Shown here: positions 24,194 through 33,294 of the stretch, in pieces
How the letters are laid out: every line of letters begins with the position of its first letter
How positions within the stretch are numbered: the first letter of the stretch is position 1
NCBI GenBank assembly: GCA_033813635.1
Contig: JAPXRI010000020.1
Span: forward strand, 1 to 46,232
DNA length: 46,232 bases
Source of the DNA: JAPXRI01 sp033813635
GTDB lineage: Bacteria > Bacillota > Clostridia > Oscillospirales > QAMX01
Direction of reading: 5' to 3'
Position numbers and translations under genes: made by a program
Notes under the pieces: model-generated
What the model was told of the DNA's origin: nothing
Seen by the model: only the letters and a program-made list of their open reading frames with translations
Databases searched by the model: none

Positions 24194-26407
24194 TTAATTC
24201 CTTCTGATATGGAGCCTGCAGGGCCGTACCCCGCAGGTGTGGCTTCTCGCCTCGACGGAAATCTCCGAGTCCTTGTCCGGGTACAGCGCCAGAAGCTCGT
24301 CGGGGGAGCAAAGCCGGCAGCTCTGCGAGCCGCGCGCCTCGAGGGAAAAGGCCGCGCCCGGCAGGCCGAGGGGGAGAGTGGAGTTCTCGTCGTAGAGTAA
24401 AGCCTTTCCCTTTACAGGATAGTCCGATAAATTCTTCAGGGAGAGGACGATCTCCCCGTCCGCGGCTTTCAGGGACGAGAGCACATGGGGGACCGGAATT
24501 CTGCGTTTTTCCCGGGTTAGCCCGGTTTCGGAGAGGGGGACGGGGCCCTTTTCCGGCGGGTCCTTCAGGTCGAATACGCCAAAGTCGAAATCAGTAAAGT
24601 CCTCCGGCTTTACATCGGAGTTGTCCGTCTCGACAAAGCCCTCGCCGTCGGTCTCCCAGGAATACTCGATTTTTCTCTCCGAGCAGAAGAGGTTTCCGGC
24701 GATCACACCGTCCGGGCGGAATACGGGGGTGTCGCTTTCCCGGTAGAGCGCGTCGATCTTGGAGAGCTCGGGGTAGGCGTCGATGTACGGGCTCTTGTCG
24801 CCGGAACCCTCCCCGCTTTTACCCTTTATATGGTAAAACCTGTCCCTCATCAGCGCCGTGACCATGTCGCGCCAGACCGGGTGTTCGGACGCGCCCCTGC
24901 CGTCGGCCTGGACCGCCGGGTAGCAGCTGACAAAGAGGTTGTTTTTAACGATGAAGTCCACTCCGCCCCCGAGAAAGGCAGCGCGGCAGACCTCGAAGAA
25001 CACGTTTCGCTCCATCGCCGTGCCGGAGACGCAGTCGTCGTTGTAGACCGCCATCGTACCGCCGTTTTTGCCGCCGCATAAATGGTGGATGTAGTTTCCG
25101 CAAACCGCGTTGCCCCGGAACGTGAAGTCCCGCCCGGTGTAGATCGCCCCGGCGTCGCCGGTCTCCTGCAGAACGGAGTATATCTCGTTGTTCTCGATTT
25201 TTATCTCGTTTCCCCAGAACAAAATCGCGCTGTGGGGGCAGTCGTGAATCAGGTTATGGGAGATCTCGAAGCCTACGCCGGAGGCGTTGACCGGGCAGAC
25301 ATAGGTCCGCGACCATTTGGCGATGCGGCAGAGGTGGTTGTTTGTGATCACCGTCTCGCCGGAGGAAAGGCCGGCCCTGTCCCCGGCGGAGACCTCGATG
25401 CCGCCGTCGCCCGTGTCGCGGATGTCGCAGCCCGAGATTTTGAGCCGGCGTGTGTCCTCCGCGGACACCGCGTAGTTGCCGATGTTTTTAAAGACGCAGT
25501 TTGATATTTTGATGTTCTCGCCGCCCTTTACCCTCACGGCGTGGCCGCAGCAGGCCTCGAAGGACAGGTTTTCCAGCGTGACATCGGAGGCGTTTTCGAG
25601 GGAGAGCGCCGGCTCGGTTAAAAACGACACGATAAGCTCGCCCCCCGCCTTCCCGTCCGGAGGTATAAAATAGAGATTGTTATCGGCGCGGTCGATATAG
25701 TAATCCCCCGGCTCCGACAGCTCCTCGGCCACGTTGTAGAACGAAAAGCGCTGATTTTTCCGGAACTGGTAGTTGCCGTAAGGCGGCAGTGTTTTGACAA
25801 AGCCCTTTTCGGCGTCAAGAATGTCGACGAGCTCGCAGGAGTTTGCCCAGTCGTAGCACCAGTAGCCGAAAACGAGAATATCATCGGATTTCACCCAGGT
25901 CTTCGGACGCTCGTCGGAGTAGAAAAAGCCCGCCTTAAGGTCGCCGTTTTCCTCGCCCCACTCGTTTTTCCGGCCCTCGGGAAAGCCGGTGATTTGCAGA
26001 TAGCGCCCGTGCCGCGGGTACTGGGCGAGGGTGAGGGCCTCGCCGTTGTAAAAGGCCTCGGAGTGGGAGGGCGCAGTCTGGCGGGAAAAGCCTCTGGAGG
26101 AAAAGGGCGCCGGGGTCCGGGGCAGGGGACAGGCGTAAACTGCCGCCCTCGCCCGGGGGAACCGGATGGCCGAGGTTTTGTCGTCGACGGGCCGCGCAGT
26201 TTCGAGCCTCTGCCCGCCGATCAGCCGCGCCCCCTCCTCCGCGGCAATTCTGACCGGAATGCCGGGAGAGCCGATTGAAATGCCTTTTTCCAGAAAGTGC
26301 GCGCCGCCCTTGATAACGATATCAAGCCCCGCAGCGCCCGACGCCCGCGCGGCGCGAATGATCTCGGGGATGCGTTCGGGAGATTCCGTGTAGACGGTTT
26401 GGCCCAT
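24194..26407 (-). CDS. Right-handed beta-helix protein (GH141-like)
   Basis: A protein of about 737 residues. The segment LVFGYWCYDWANSCELVDI followed by PGDYYIDRADNNLYFIPP is a hallmark of beta-helix glycan enzymes of the GH141-like group, which include fucosidase and xylanase activities. Parallel-helix rungs are visible in SNCVFKNIGNYAVSAED, ISGCDIRDTGDGGIEV, ISHNLIHDCPHSAILF and IENNEIYSVLQETGDAGAIY. There is no signal peptide, so it is probably intracellular. ATG 26407 has AGGGTGATC ahead; the frame extends upstream but without a site. It is divergent from the GH38-like gene, with promoters for both in the shared region. Confidence 0.85.
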   Translation of the reverse strand: MGQTVYTESPERIPEIIRAARASGAAGLDIVIKGGAHFLEKGISIGSPGIPVRIAAEEGARLIGGQRLETARPVDDKTSAIRFPRARAAVYACPLPRTPAPFSSRGFSRQTAPSHSEAFYNGEALTLAQYPRHGRYLQITGFPEGRKNEWGEENGDLKAGFFYSDERPKTWVKSDDILVFGYWCYDWANSCELVDILDAEKGFVKTLPPYGNYQFRKNQRFSFYNVAEELSEPGDYYIDRADNNLYFIPPDGKAGGELIVSFLTEPALSLENASDVTLENLSFEACCGHAVRVKGGENIKISNCVFKNIGNYAVSAEDTRRLKISGCDIRDTGDGGIEVSAGDRAGLSSGETVITNNHLCRIAKWSRTYVCPVNASGVGFEISHNLIHDCPHSAILFWGNEIKIENNEIYSVLQETGDAGAIYTGRDFTFRGNAVCGNYIHHLCGGKNGGTMAVYNDDCVSGTAMERNVFFEVCRAAFLGGGVDFIVKNNLFVSCYPAVQADGRGASEHPVWRDMVTALMRDRFYHIKGKSGEGSGDKSPYIDAYPELSKIDALYRESDTPVFRPDGVIAGNLFCSERKIEYSWETDGEGFVETDNSDVKPEDFTDFDFGVFDLKDPPEKGPVPLSETGLTREKRRIPVPHVLSSLKAADGEIVLSLKNLSDYPVKGKALLYDENSTLPLGLPGAAFSLEARGSQSCRLCSPDELLALYPDKDSEISVEARSHTCGVRPCRLHIRRN

Positions 26408-26465
26408 TTTCAGATCACCCTTTTTCAAAAGCGGATTGCCTGCATGATACACGCGTATATGTAAC

Positions 26466-26480
26466 ATACATATTGTATGC
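26466..26480. promoter_or_regulatory. Palindrome CATACA-TAT-TGTATG, candidate operator
   Basis: Perfect 6-bp inverted arms with a 3-base centre, immediately downstream of the minus-strand promoter -10 box (26490-26495), so it would cover the transcription start of the beta-helix gene. A repressor site is inferred; no adjacent regulator gene was seen. Confidence 0.5.
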
Positions 26481-26489
26481 GTTAATATG

Positions 26490-26518
26490 ATTATATAGCA
26501 TAGCTTCCCAGATGTACA
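26490..26518 (-). promoter_or_regulatory. Promoter for the beta-helix gene
   Basis: TGTACA (26513-26518), 17-base spacer, TATAAT (26490-26495) reading leftward. Confidence 0.6.
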
Positions 26519-26555
26519 GCGTTGCGCGCAAAGAATTTTGCCGCGGCTTGAACGC

Positions 26556-26584
26556 TTGTTTTACTTGGAAAGATATGCTATACT
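26556..26584 (+). promoter_or_regulatory. Promoter for the GH38-like gene
   Basis: TTGTTT (26556-26561), 17-base spacer, TATACT (26579-26584). It lies inside the nominal longer reading frame and so supports the GTG start at 26617. Confidence 0.65.
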
Positions 26585-26616
26585 GGACTTCAAAGCAACT
26601 TTGTGAGGTGTATGCT

Positions 26617-29600
26617 GTGAACTATCAGGAGAGCATCAAAGGCGAAATCAAGGAAGTACTATTTTCAAAGCTTGAGGAGGCCGCGAAAACCGGCAGGCCT
26701 GAGCTTTTCAGAAATCAGGACTGGATGGTCCTCGGCCCGTACGTGATGGAGACGGACGGTGCCTTTGAGACCGAGTATATGTACGAGCGGGAGAAAATTC
26801 TCGCCCCGGACTACCTTTCAAACGACGGCGGAGAGAGAAATATCGTACCCTACCTGGGCAAAAAATGCTCCAACTCCTACCTCGGCGCGAAGGAGCCGGT
26901 GTGGAGCCCCGGCATCATCAAATGGGACACGCTGCGTTTTGACGCCGCGGACGAGGACAAGGCGGTGGACGACGCGTTCTATCTGACAGAGCAGAGGAAT
27001 TGCGTCTATTACGCCGCGGTGTACGTGCGCTGCGACGGACCGAAAAAGGCGGTCATCTGGTATGACAACTCGGGCGGCAGGCTCTTCCTGAACGGCGAGA
27101 TGATCGGCGACGAGCCCTACGGCAGGGTCAAGGGCGTGCCGACTATGGGGCACGAGGTGGCCGTCGAGTTCGAGGACGGGCTGAATCTATTGCTGTTCAA
27201 GCTCCGCCCGGGCTATATCTGCGACACGGTGGACCTGTCGATGGTGAACTGCTCGATCTTCCCGATCTGCGCGGAGTCCGGAAACCTAGGCATCTCATAC
27301 CCGACGGTGACCACCGTCTACACGAAAAAGGACGGGCAGATCAGGCGGGTATACCCCTGCTTCGCCGCGGCCTTCGCCGACACGGCGGGCGGCGTCTTCT
27401 CCGCCTGCGGCAGGGAAACGCGTATCCCCGCGCTTAAAAAGGGCCAGTGCTCCCTTGTCCGCGCCGAGCTGGACCTTGACGCGGAGTTCAGAGCGTTCGA
27501 CGTCACCCTCGCCGAGACCGGCGCGGCGGAGGCGTCCGGCACCTTCCACACAAAAACCGGCGGCTTCGGCGGCTTCGAGGGCTCCGAGCTGACGTTCACC
27601 AGCTTCCATTTCGACACCACCTACCACCAGGAGCAGAGGGTTTACGCCCTGGGCGCGTTCTATATCCTGAAATGCATTTTGAACGAGATGCGCCGCGACG
27701 ACAGCTACAAGGCGATAATCTCGGAGATTGACTATCTGCACCCCTATTACAGCATATATCCAGAGGACAGGGATTTCCTGAAGCGGATGTTCGTCGAGGG
27801 CAGGGCTGAGGCGGACTGCTTCTACAACCAGCCCAACGAGATGACCTCCTCCGCCGAGGGCATCACCCGGAACCTGATTTATGGACAGGCCTACCACCGG
27901 GACGTGCTGGGCAGAATCTGCCACGTCTACGGCCCGGGCGACGTGTTCGGGCATTTCAACCAGATCTCACAGCTCAGCGCTAAGGGCGGCTGCGACGGCG
28001 TGAACTGGGGCAAGCATATCTTCGGCCTGCCGCCGATCTTCCGGCACGTCTCCCCGGACGGCACATCCCTGATCCACGTCCGCGGCGGCTTCGGCAGGGA
28101 CTACGCCAAGGGAATGGGTCTCTCTGTCTGCGAAGGCATGGGCAGCGCCCTTTCCGTGGTGCCGGGCTATCCGGTGGACGGAAAAACGGAGTGGATGAAG
28201 GACACGGTTCCGCGCGCCAGATACGCAGTATTGTCTGAACTGAACGACGGGCTCGCGTCCGACGATAAAAAGGCCGCTGAGGAGACGGGCAGGGGCGTCT
28301 TCGAGCTGACGTCGAGGGACATCTCCCTCTACCACGCGGGCACGGCGCTGACGCGCGCGGATTTAAAGCAGGCCAACCGCCTCGCCGAAAATCTGCTGGT
28401 CACCGCAGAAAAGCTCTCGGTGATCGCCTCGCTCTGCGGCGCGAAATACCCCGAAAAGGCGCTGGACAAGGCCTGGCGCCAGCTGCTCTGCGGCCAGCAC
28501 CACGACTCTATCACCGGCACGAACAACGAGGTGTCGTTCGTCGACCTGATGGTGGAGTACCGGGAGGCCTGCGAGCTGGCGGCGGACATCGTGAAGAACG
28601 CCTCGGCGTATATCGCTTCGGCAATAAAGGTTAAGAAGGACTCGCTCCCGGTGGTCATCTTCAACCCCCACACATGGGAGAGGGAAGAGGCCTGCGAGCT
28701 GGATTACACGCTGCCCTCGAAGCCGTCGGACTACGCGCTGACGGACGCCTCGGGCGAGCGCGTGCCGTTCCAGGTTGTCTCCTCTGAGGCGGACGGCGAT
28801 AAATACCGCGTCAGAATTACCTTTGCGCCGAAGCTTCCGGCGCTGGGCTATACGGTCTGCTATTTTGTCAAAAAGGACGCCCTCGTCCTCCCCGGCGGAC
28901 TCGAGGTTCCGTCGGAGGCGCTCCGCAAGGGCTGCGACAGGGTAATCGAGAACGACTACTACCGCCTCGAGGTCGACCCGGAGAGGGGCGGCGGCATCGT
29001 CTCGCTCTACGACAAGGAAAATAAAAAGGAATTAATTGACACCTCCGTCGGCGGGCCCGCGAACCGGCTCGTCGCCCTCAGGGAAATCCATAATCGCATG
29101 GAGACCCAGCACGAGTTCTACACGACCGGCGAAAGGCTGGGCTCGGAGCATATCAAGGCGGAGGTCTCCTCGGAGAAGTGCGGAGAGTACGAAAAGCTCA
29201 CTGTCAGATACAAGCTCGGCACCCTCGCGCCGGTGGTCCAGGAGATCCGGCTTGACAGGAAGAGCCGCCGCATCGATTTCAAAACGCGGATAGACGACTA
29301 CCGCGACAACGACCACCTGTTCACAGTCACGTTCCCTGTGGCGCTTAAGGGCGCGAAGCCGGTGTTCGACGACCGCTTTGCCCCGCAGGTGAGGACCGGG
29401 AGCAAGGAGGCCCTGAGCTTCCAGACCCACCAGTACGCGATGTTCTCCCACTGCGCGGTCTACGCCGCGAACCAGTGGATGGACTACGGCCCCTCCGTCA
29501 CGTTTAAGCTGTCCGACACCGCGCGGCGCGGGAGCTTCAACCTCGGCATGACGCAGCTTATCCGCGCGAAAAACGGGGTCTTCGACGGGGTCGTCGACAA

Positions 29601-31398
29601 ACTGCTGCTGGCGCTGGCGAAAAAGGCCGTGCCGGTCACGGTGTTCCCGGACGTCAAACAGCCCTGCACCGGCTCGCAGATTATCCACTTCAACGAGGAC
29701 CTCTGTTCCGACACGCGGATTATACTCTCCGTCGCCGGAGTTGCAGACGCATACGAGGAAAAGCTTTTGGGCTCCGTCGGCGCGCCCGTCCGCAGGGCGT
29801 TCGAAAAAGCTCTTGAAACGGAGGGCTCGGCCGCGCTGTTCCTCCGGGATTCCGACAACCTCTGGGCAAAGCCGATAGACTGCCTGCTTATAAAGGCGTC
29901 AAACGCGGAGACGCTGTCCGCGGCGGTGGATAAGCTCGCGCTCCAGCTTGAGAGCGGCCGCTTCGTCTCCCTCAACGCCGTGATCTCCGGCGAGCTCCCG
30001 ACAGCCGACGACTACGGCGTCGCGCTGCTGAACACCGGCAATCTAGCCTGCAGCGTCGAAAAGGGCCCGATGCTCAATATGATGCTGTTCCACACCGCCG
30101 AGTTCTACGGCAACATCGGCAAGGCCTTCGACGGCAAGGAGCTTGTGCCGGAGCAGAAGAGCCACGTGTTCGTCTACGCGCTGCTGCCCCACGCCGGGAG
30201 CTACCGCGAGGGCGAGGTCTACCGCCGCGCGCTGGAGTTCAACGACCCGCCGTTCGCCGTCATACCGGATAGCACCGGAAACGGCTTCCTGCCGGAGACC
30301 AGGGGCTTTGTCAAGACCTCGGGCGACGTGATCCTCACCGCGCTCAAGGCCGGCGGCAACCCGATGGCCTCCATGAGGAAAAACTACGGCGATATCTTTG
30401 AGCGCGGGATCGCGCTGCGGGTCTTCGAGCCCCACGGCCTGACGGCGCAGGCGAGAATCGAGCTCGGCTTCGGCGTATCGGGCGGAAAGAGCGTCAACCT
30501 GCTTGAGGAGGGCGACGGCTTTGTCGCGGTCGACGGGAATACCGTCGCGCTCCCGGTCACGCCGCACAGCATCGAGACGCTGCTGCTCTCGCCGGTGAAG
30601 CCGGCGGAGCGCCTGCCGGAAAAGGTTCTCGGCGCCGAGCGCGAGCCCTTCGAGCCCACCTATATCCGGACCTGGGAGCACGACCTCGGCAGCATGCCGA
30701 TAGGCTTTCTGTCGTTTGCGGCTGTGGTCGGCAGAAACCCGAAAAAGCTGGACAAAACCCGCTTTGAGATTGAGGTCTCCGCGGCGAACAACTATACCGA
30801 CGCAAGCGTCGCAGGGGAGATGACCCTCGAGCTGCCCGACGGCTGGGCCGCGGACAAGACGGAGTTTAGCTACGACCTGCCCGCGGGCGCGCACAGGGTA
30901 TGGCCGGTGGTGGTCACTAAGCCGGACGAAAACGCCAAGGGCATCCTGCGGCTCTGCTACGGGCACGACGGCCAGCGCTTCGAGGATATCTTCGAGGTGG
31001 GCTACTTCAACCCCGAGATGACGCTTTCGATAAGCGGCGGCGAGATTGTGGCGAAGGTTAAAAACACGACTAATGAGCACCTGCGGGGCGAGCTCTATAT
31101 GGCCTCCCCGATCGAGACCTGGGGCGGGCTCGGAGGGCACAGCCGCTTCGAGGCCGCGGAGATCTCACCGTCGGCGGTGGGCGTCGACCTCGCGCCGAAC
31201 TCCGAGAAGGACTATGTCTTTAAAATCTCGGGCGGCGACAAGACCTCGTTCTGGGCTGTCGCGAAGCTCTGCGTCAACGGCCGCATCCACTTTGCCGGCG
31301 TCTCGAAATACGGCGAAAGGCATAACTACTGGGCCCATGAGATGATCAACGACATCTACCGCGACGGCGGCTCGCTGAGAACGCTGCTCGAGCTGTAA
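26617..31398 (+). CDS. Large GH38-like alpha-mannosidase family protein
   Basis: A 1,593-residue cytoplasmic protein, longer than usual GH38 enzymes (about 850-1,100). Residues 30-220 form a jelly-roll, PA14-like N-terminal domain (RLFLNGEMIGDEP, GLNLLLFKLRPG). The GH38 catalytic region follows, with the zinc motif FHFDTTYHQEQ (H331, D333), a middle helical domain ending in LLCGQHHDSITGT (H628, H629, D630), and beta-sandwich C-terminal domains. The tail has Ig-like segments (LELPDGWAADK). At the place where the nucleophile Asp is expected I read YNQPNEMTSSAEGITRN, with Asn407. GTG 26617 follows GTGAGGTG at six bases, with a promoter just before; the open frame to ATG 26512 precedes the promoter. 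It probably trims imported mannosides. Activity is uncertain because of the altered motif. Confidence 0.85.
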   Translation: MNYQESIKGEIKEVLFSKLEEAAKTGRPELFRNQDWMVLGPYVMETDGAFETEYMYEREKILAPDYLSNDGGERNIVPYLGKKCSNSYLGAKEPVWSPGIIKWDTLRFDAADEDKAVDDAFYLTEQRNCVYYAAVYVRCDGPKKAVIWYDNSGGRLFLNGEMIGDEPYGRVKGVPTMGHEVAVEFEDGLNLLLFKLRPGYICDTVDLSMVNCSIFPICAESGNLGISYPTVTTVYTKKDGQIRRVYPCFAAAFADTAGGVFSACGRETRIPALKKGQCSLVRAELDLDAEFRAFDVTLAETGAAEASGTFHTKTGGFGGFEGSELTFTSFHFDTTYHQEQRVYALGAFYILKCILNEMRRDDSYKAIISEIDYLHPYYSIYPEDRDFLKRMFVEGRAEADCFYNQPNEMTSSAEGITRNLIYGQAYHRDVLGRICHVYGPGDVFGHFNQISQLSAKGGCDGVNWGKHIFGLPPIFRHVSPDGTSLIHVRGGFGRDYAKGMGLSVCEGMGSALSVVPGYPVDGKTEWMKDTVPRARYAVLSELNDGLASDDKKAAEETGRGVFELTSRDISLYHAGTALTRADLKQANRLAENLLVTAEKLSVIASLCGAKYPEKALDKAWRQLLCGQHHDSITGTNNEVSFVDLMVEYREACELAADIVKNASAYIASAIKVKKDSLPVVIFNPHTWEREEACELDYTLPSKPSDYALTDASGERVPFQVVSSEADGDKYRVRITFAPKLPALGYTVCYFVKKDALVLPGGLEVPSEALRKGCDRVIENDYYRLEVDPERGGGIVSLYDKENKKELIDTSVGGPANRLVALREIHNRMETQHEFYTTGERLGSEHIKAEVSSEKCGEYEKLTVRYKLGTLAPVVQEIRLDRKSRRIDFKTRIDDYRDNDHLFTVTFPVALKGAKPVFDDRFAPQVRTGSKEALSFQTHQYAMFSHCAVYAANQWMDYGPSVTFKLSDTARRGSFNLGMTQLIRAKNGVFDGVVDKLLLALAKKAVPVTVFPDVKQPCTGSQIIHFNEDLCSDTRIILSVAGVADAYEEKLLGSVGAPVRRAFEKALETEGSAALFLRDSDNLWAKPIDCLLIKASNAETLSAAVDKLALQLESGRFVSLNAVISGELPTADDYGVALLNTGNLACSVEKGPMLNMMLFHTAEFYGNIGKAFDGKELVPEQKSHVFVYALLPHAGSYREGEVYRRALEFNDPPFAVIPDSTGNGFLPETRGFVKTSGDVILTALKAGGNPMASMRKNYGDIFERGIALRVFEPHGLTAQARIELGFGVSGGKSVNLLEEGDGFVAVDGNTVALPVTPHSIETLLLSPVKPAERLPEKVLGAEREPFEPTYIRTWEHDLGSMPIGFLSFAAVVGRNPKKLDKTRFEIEVSAANNYTDASVAGEMTLELPDGWAADKTEFSYDLPAGAHRVWPVVVTKPDENAKGILRLCYGHDGQRFEDIFEVGYFNPEMTLSISGGEIVAKVKNTTNEHLRGELYMASPIETWGGLGGHSRFEAAEISPSAVGVDLAPNSEKDYVFKISGGDKTSFWAVAKLCVNGRIHFAGVSKYGERHNYWAHEMINDIYRDGGSLRTLLEL

Positions 31399-31421
31399 AG
31401 AGCAATAACAATAAAAAAGGG

Positions 31422-31446
31422 GGGCGGTTCATTTTAAGAACCGCCC
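31422..31446. terminator. Bidirectional terminator between GH38-like and lipoprotein genes
   Basis: A 9-bp stem, 31422-31430 with 31438-31446. On the minus strand it is followed by TTTTTT (31412-31418 region), giving a good end for the lipoprotein transcript; on the plus strand the T tract is interrupted. Confidence 0.8.
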
Positions 31447-31453
31447 TCCGTAT

Positions 31454-32296
31454 TTATTTTGAAAAGCCTACGGCGCTGTAATGCGATGTCCTTACCTTTT
31501 CGGCGCCGTTGACCGCGTAGGTGATCTTCAGCGTCGCCGTGCCGTTTTTGTTGTCGGTCAGCGAGAGGGAGCGAACCGGCGGTTCCTGATTGTCGGGTCT
31601 TTCTGCCATAAGTTTATTGAGCTCGTCGCCGAAGACAACCTCTGTAATCTCGGTATCCATGATCGCGTTGCTCCAGGTAACGCCGCCGTCGTCCGTCCAC
31701 AGGACAAGATACCCATAAGCGAAATAATATTTATCATTGCTTACGGCCAAGCCGTGCTTTTCATCGGCAAAATAGAGATAGCTGACTTGACAACAGAGGT
31801 TATAAACATGTGCCGAGAGTCCGAATTTGGGAGAAGTCACAAGCGTCCAGGTATGGCCGCCGTCGGTCGTTTTCCATAAATCGTTGAGCGAAGCGCCTGC
31901 CGCGGCTACGCTGTGATAATCCGCCCAGCCGATATCAGCGTTGAGAAAATACTCGGCGCGGAATTCTCCGCTGTGAAAGCGTGAGAAATCCCTGTATTCC
32001 TCCACGCTTGCGGGGAGCCTGTAATCGTCATAACCGTAATACGGTCGCGTTTGGCCGTTTTCCAGCGTGGTCATCGGAGGCGCTTCGGGAAGCGGCTCCG
32101 TCGTCCATGCGGAAACAGCGGTTGTTTCGGCCGTTGTCCCGGCTGAGGTATCGGAAGGTTCCGCGGTCGTCTCCGAGGAACAGCTTATCGCAGACGACGT
32201 GTTCTCCTTCGTCCCGCTTTCCCCACAGGCGGCGAAAGTCATAATGTACAGGCAGAAGATCAGCACGAGAGAAAAAAGCATCTTTGCGTTTTTCAC
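31454..32296 (-). CDS. Lipoprotein with Asp-box (BNR) repeats
   Basis: A 280-residue secreted lipoprotein. The signal peptide (1-23) ends at a lipobox-like FAAC with Cys24, followed by a Ser/Thr/Glu-rich linker to about residue 75. Two Asp-boxes are present, WKTTDGGHTWTLV and LWTDDGGVTWSN, suggesting propeller blades like those of YCF48/BNR proteins, but only a small number of them. No catalytic motif is visible. It follows another lipoprotein by 15 bases and the pair form an operon. Function unknown; probably a surface-attached binding protein. Confidence 0.8.
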   Translation of the reverse strand: MKNAKMLFSLVLIFCLYIMTFAACGESGTKENTSSAISCSSETTAEPSDTSAGTTAETTAVSAWTTEPLPEAPPMTTLENGQTRPYYGYDDYRLPASVEEYRDFSRFHSGEFRAEYFLNADIGWADYHSVAAAGASLNDLWKTTDGGHTWTLVTSPKFGLSAHVYNLCCQVSYLYFADEKHGLAVSNDKYYFAYGYLVLWTDDGGVTWSNAIMDTEITEVVFGDELNKLMAERPDNQEPPVRSLSLTDNKNGTATLKITYAVNGAEKVRTSHYSAVGFSK

Positions 32297-32311
32297 TGAT
32301 TTACCCCTCCT

Positions 32312-33124
32312 TTATTTATCGGTTTTCAGCACCCACGGCTCGATATAGTCAAATTTGTCCCCGTAGGTCTCCCGGAGAAGCGCGTCGCTGTCCGCGTCGG
32401 TCTCGCATTGCGCGGTGATTTCGCACCATTCTTTTCTGAGGGCGACAATCCTTTCATCGGTGACGGGGAGAACGGTCTTTCCCTCGACGAACCGCCGGTC
32501 AAGCGCGACGAATTTGATGACTTCATAATGGCTCATCAGAGTCGGCGTCGAATGCCTGCTTGCTATTAATATCGGGAAGATCATCAGTTCATTTTTATCC
32601 GTCTCCCAAATAACCGTAAGCATTCTTTTGACGGCGGAATCCGACGTGTATTCCGGCAATGCCGCCAGGATACGATCCGAAAAAAACGCGTCGTCATAGG
32701 TTTCTCTGAGCGTATCCAAATCCATCACGGTTTCGTTTTTGTAAACCGTACCGTCATATGAGACCCGGATCGTCGAAAGGTCGAATCCGTAAGACCAAAA
32801 ATCCCATATGGGAACGGCGTTGTGATCTTCCCAACGGGATACAATGTGATTGGAAATGAATTCGCGGTAGCTTTCCGCGGAATCGATGATGTACGGACTG
32901 TTGTCATCGATAACAGGAAAACGGTATAAACTGACCTCGCTGTTGTCGGTATAATATGCCGGGTCTCCGCAGAGCTGCCGTACATTCGGCGCGTACAGCT
33001 CCCGCGCGCTCGTGTCGGCGGTTTTAGACGGAAGGAAGCTTCCCGCAGACGAGGAGGTTCCGGGGGTACAGCCCGATATCAGGATCAGGGCGATCAGAAA
33101 AAGCGAAAACAGCTTTTTAAACAT
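32312..33124 (-). CDS. Lipoprotein of unknown function
   Basis: A 270-residue protein with a signal peptide, MFKKLFSLFLIALILISGC, and a clear lipobox (ISGC), then a Ser/Thr linker and a soluble domain with DFWSYGFDLSTIRVSYDGTVY. I recognise no family. ATG 33124 is behind AAGGGTGG; a GTG at 33133 is in frame. It is the first gene of a two-lipoprotein operon with its own promoter at 33162-33190. Confidence 0.75.
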   Translation of the reverse strand: MFKKLFSLFLIALILISGCTPGTSSSAGSFLPSKTADTSARELYAPNVRQLCGDPAYYTDNSEVSLYRFPVIDDNSPYIIDSAESYREFISNHIVSRWEDHNAVPIWDFWSYGFDLSTIRVSYDGTVYKNETVMDLDTLRETYDDAFFSDRILAALPEYTSDSAVKRMLTVIWETDKNELMIFPILIASRHSTPTLMSHYEVIKFVALDRRFVEGKTVLPVTDERIVALRKEWCEITAQCETDADSDALLRETYGDKFDYIEPWVLKTDK

Positions 33125-33161
33125 CAAAACCACCCTTTAATTTTATTATGTCCATAACAAT

Positions 33162-33190
33162 ATAATATCACGAATATAAAATGAAAGCAA
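33162..33190 (-). promoter_or_regulatory. Promoter for the lipoprotein pair
   Basis: TTGCTT (33185-33190), 17-base spacer, TATTAT (33162-33167) reading leftward, about 38 bases before the start, in locally AT-rich DNA. Confidence 0.6.
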
Positions 33191-33245
33191 TGACAAAGAA
33201 GTGACAAAACGGGTACAATTTAAAAGAACGAAACGCGAAAAACGG

Positions 33246-33286
33246 CGAAAAAAATACGCGCGGGACGGTTTGCTTCGTCCCGCGCG
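33246..33286 (-). terminator. Intrinsic terminator after the YgiQ gene
   Basis: A perfect 11-bp GC-rich stem (33276-33286 with 33257-33267) followed on the minus strand by TATTTTTTT. It lies eight bases after the YgiQ stop. Confidence 0.92.
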
Positions 33287-33294
33287 CGGCGGTA

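Noticed and set aside
30043..31140. Minus-strand 365-residue ORF within the GH38-like gene
   Set aside because: Antisense of a well-supported coding region, with no start signals.
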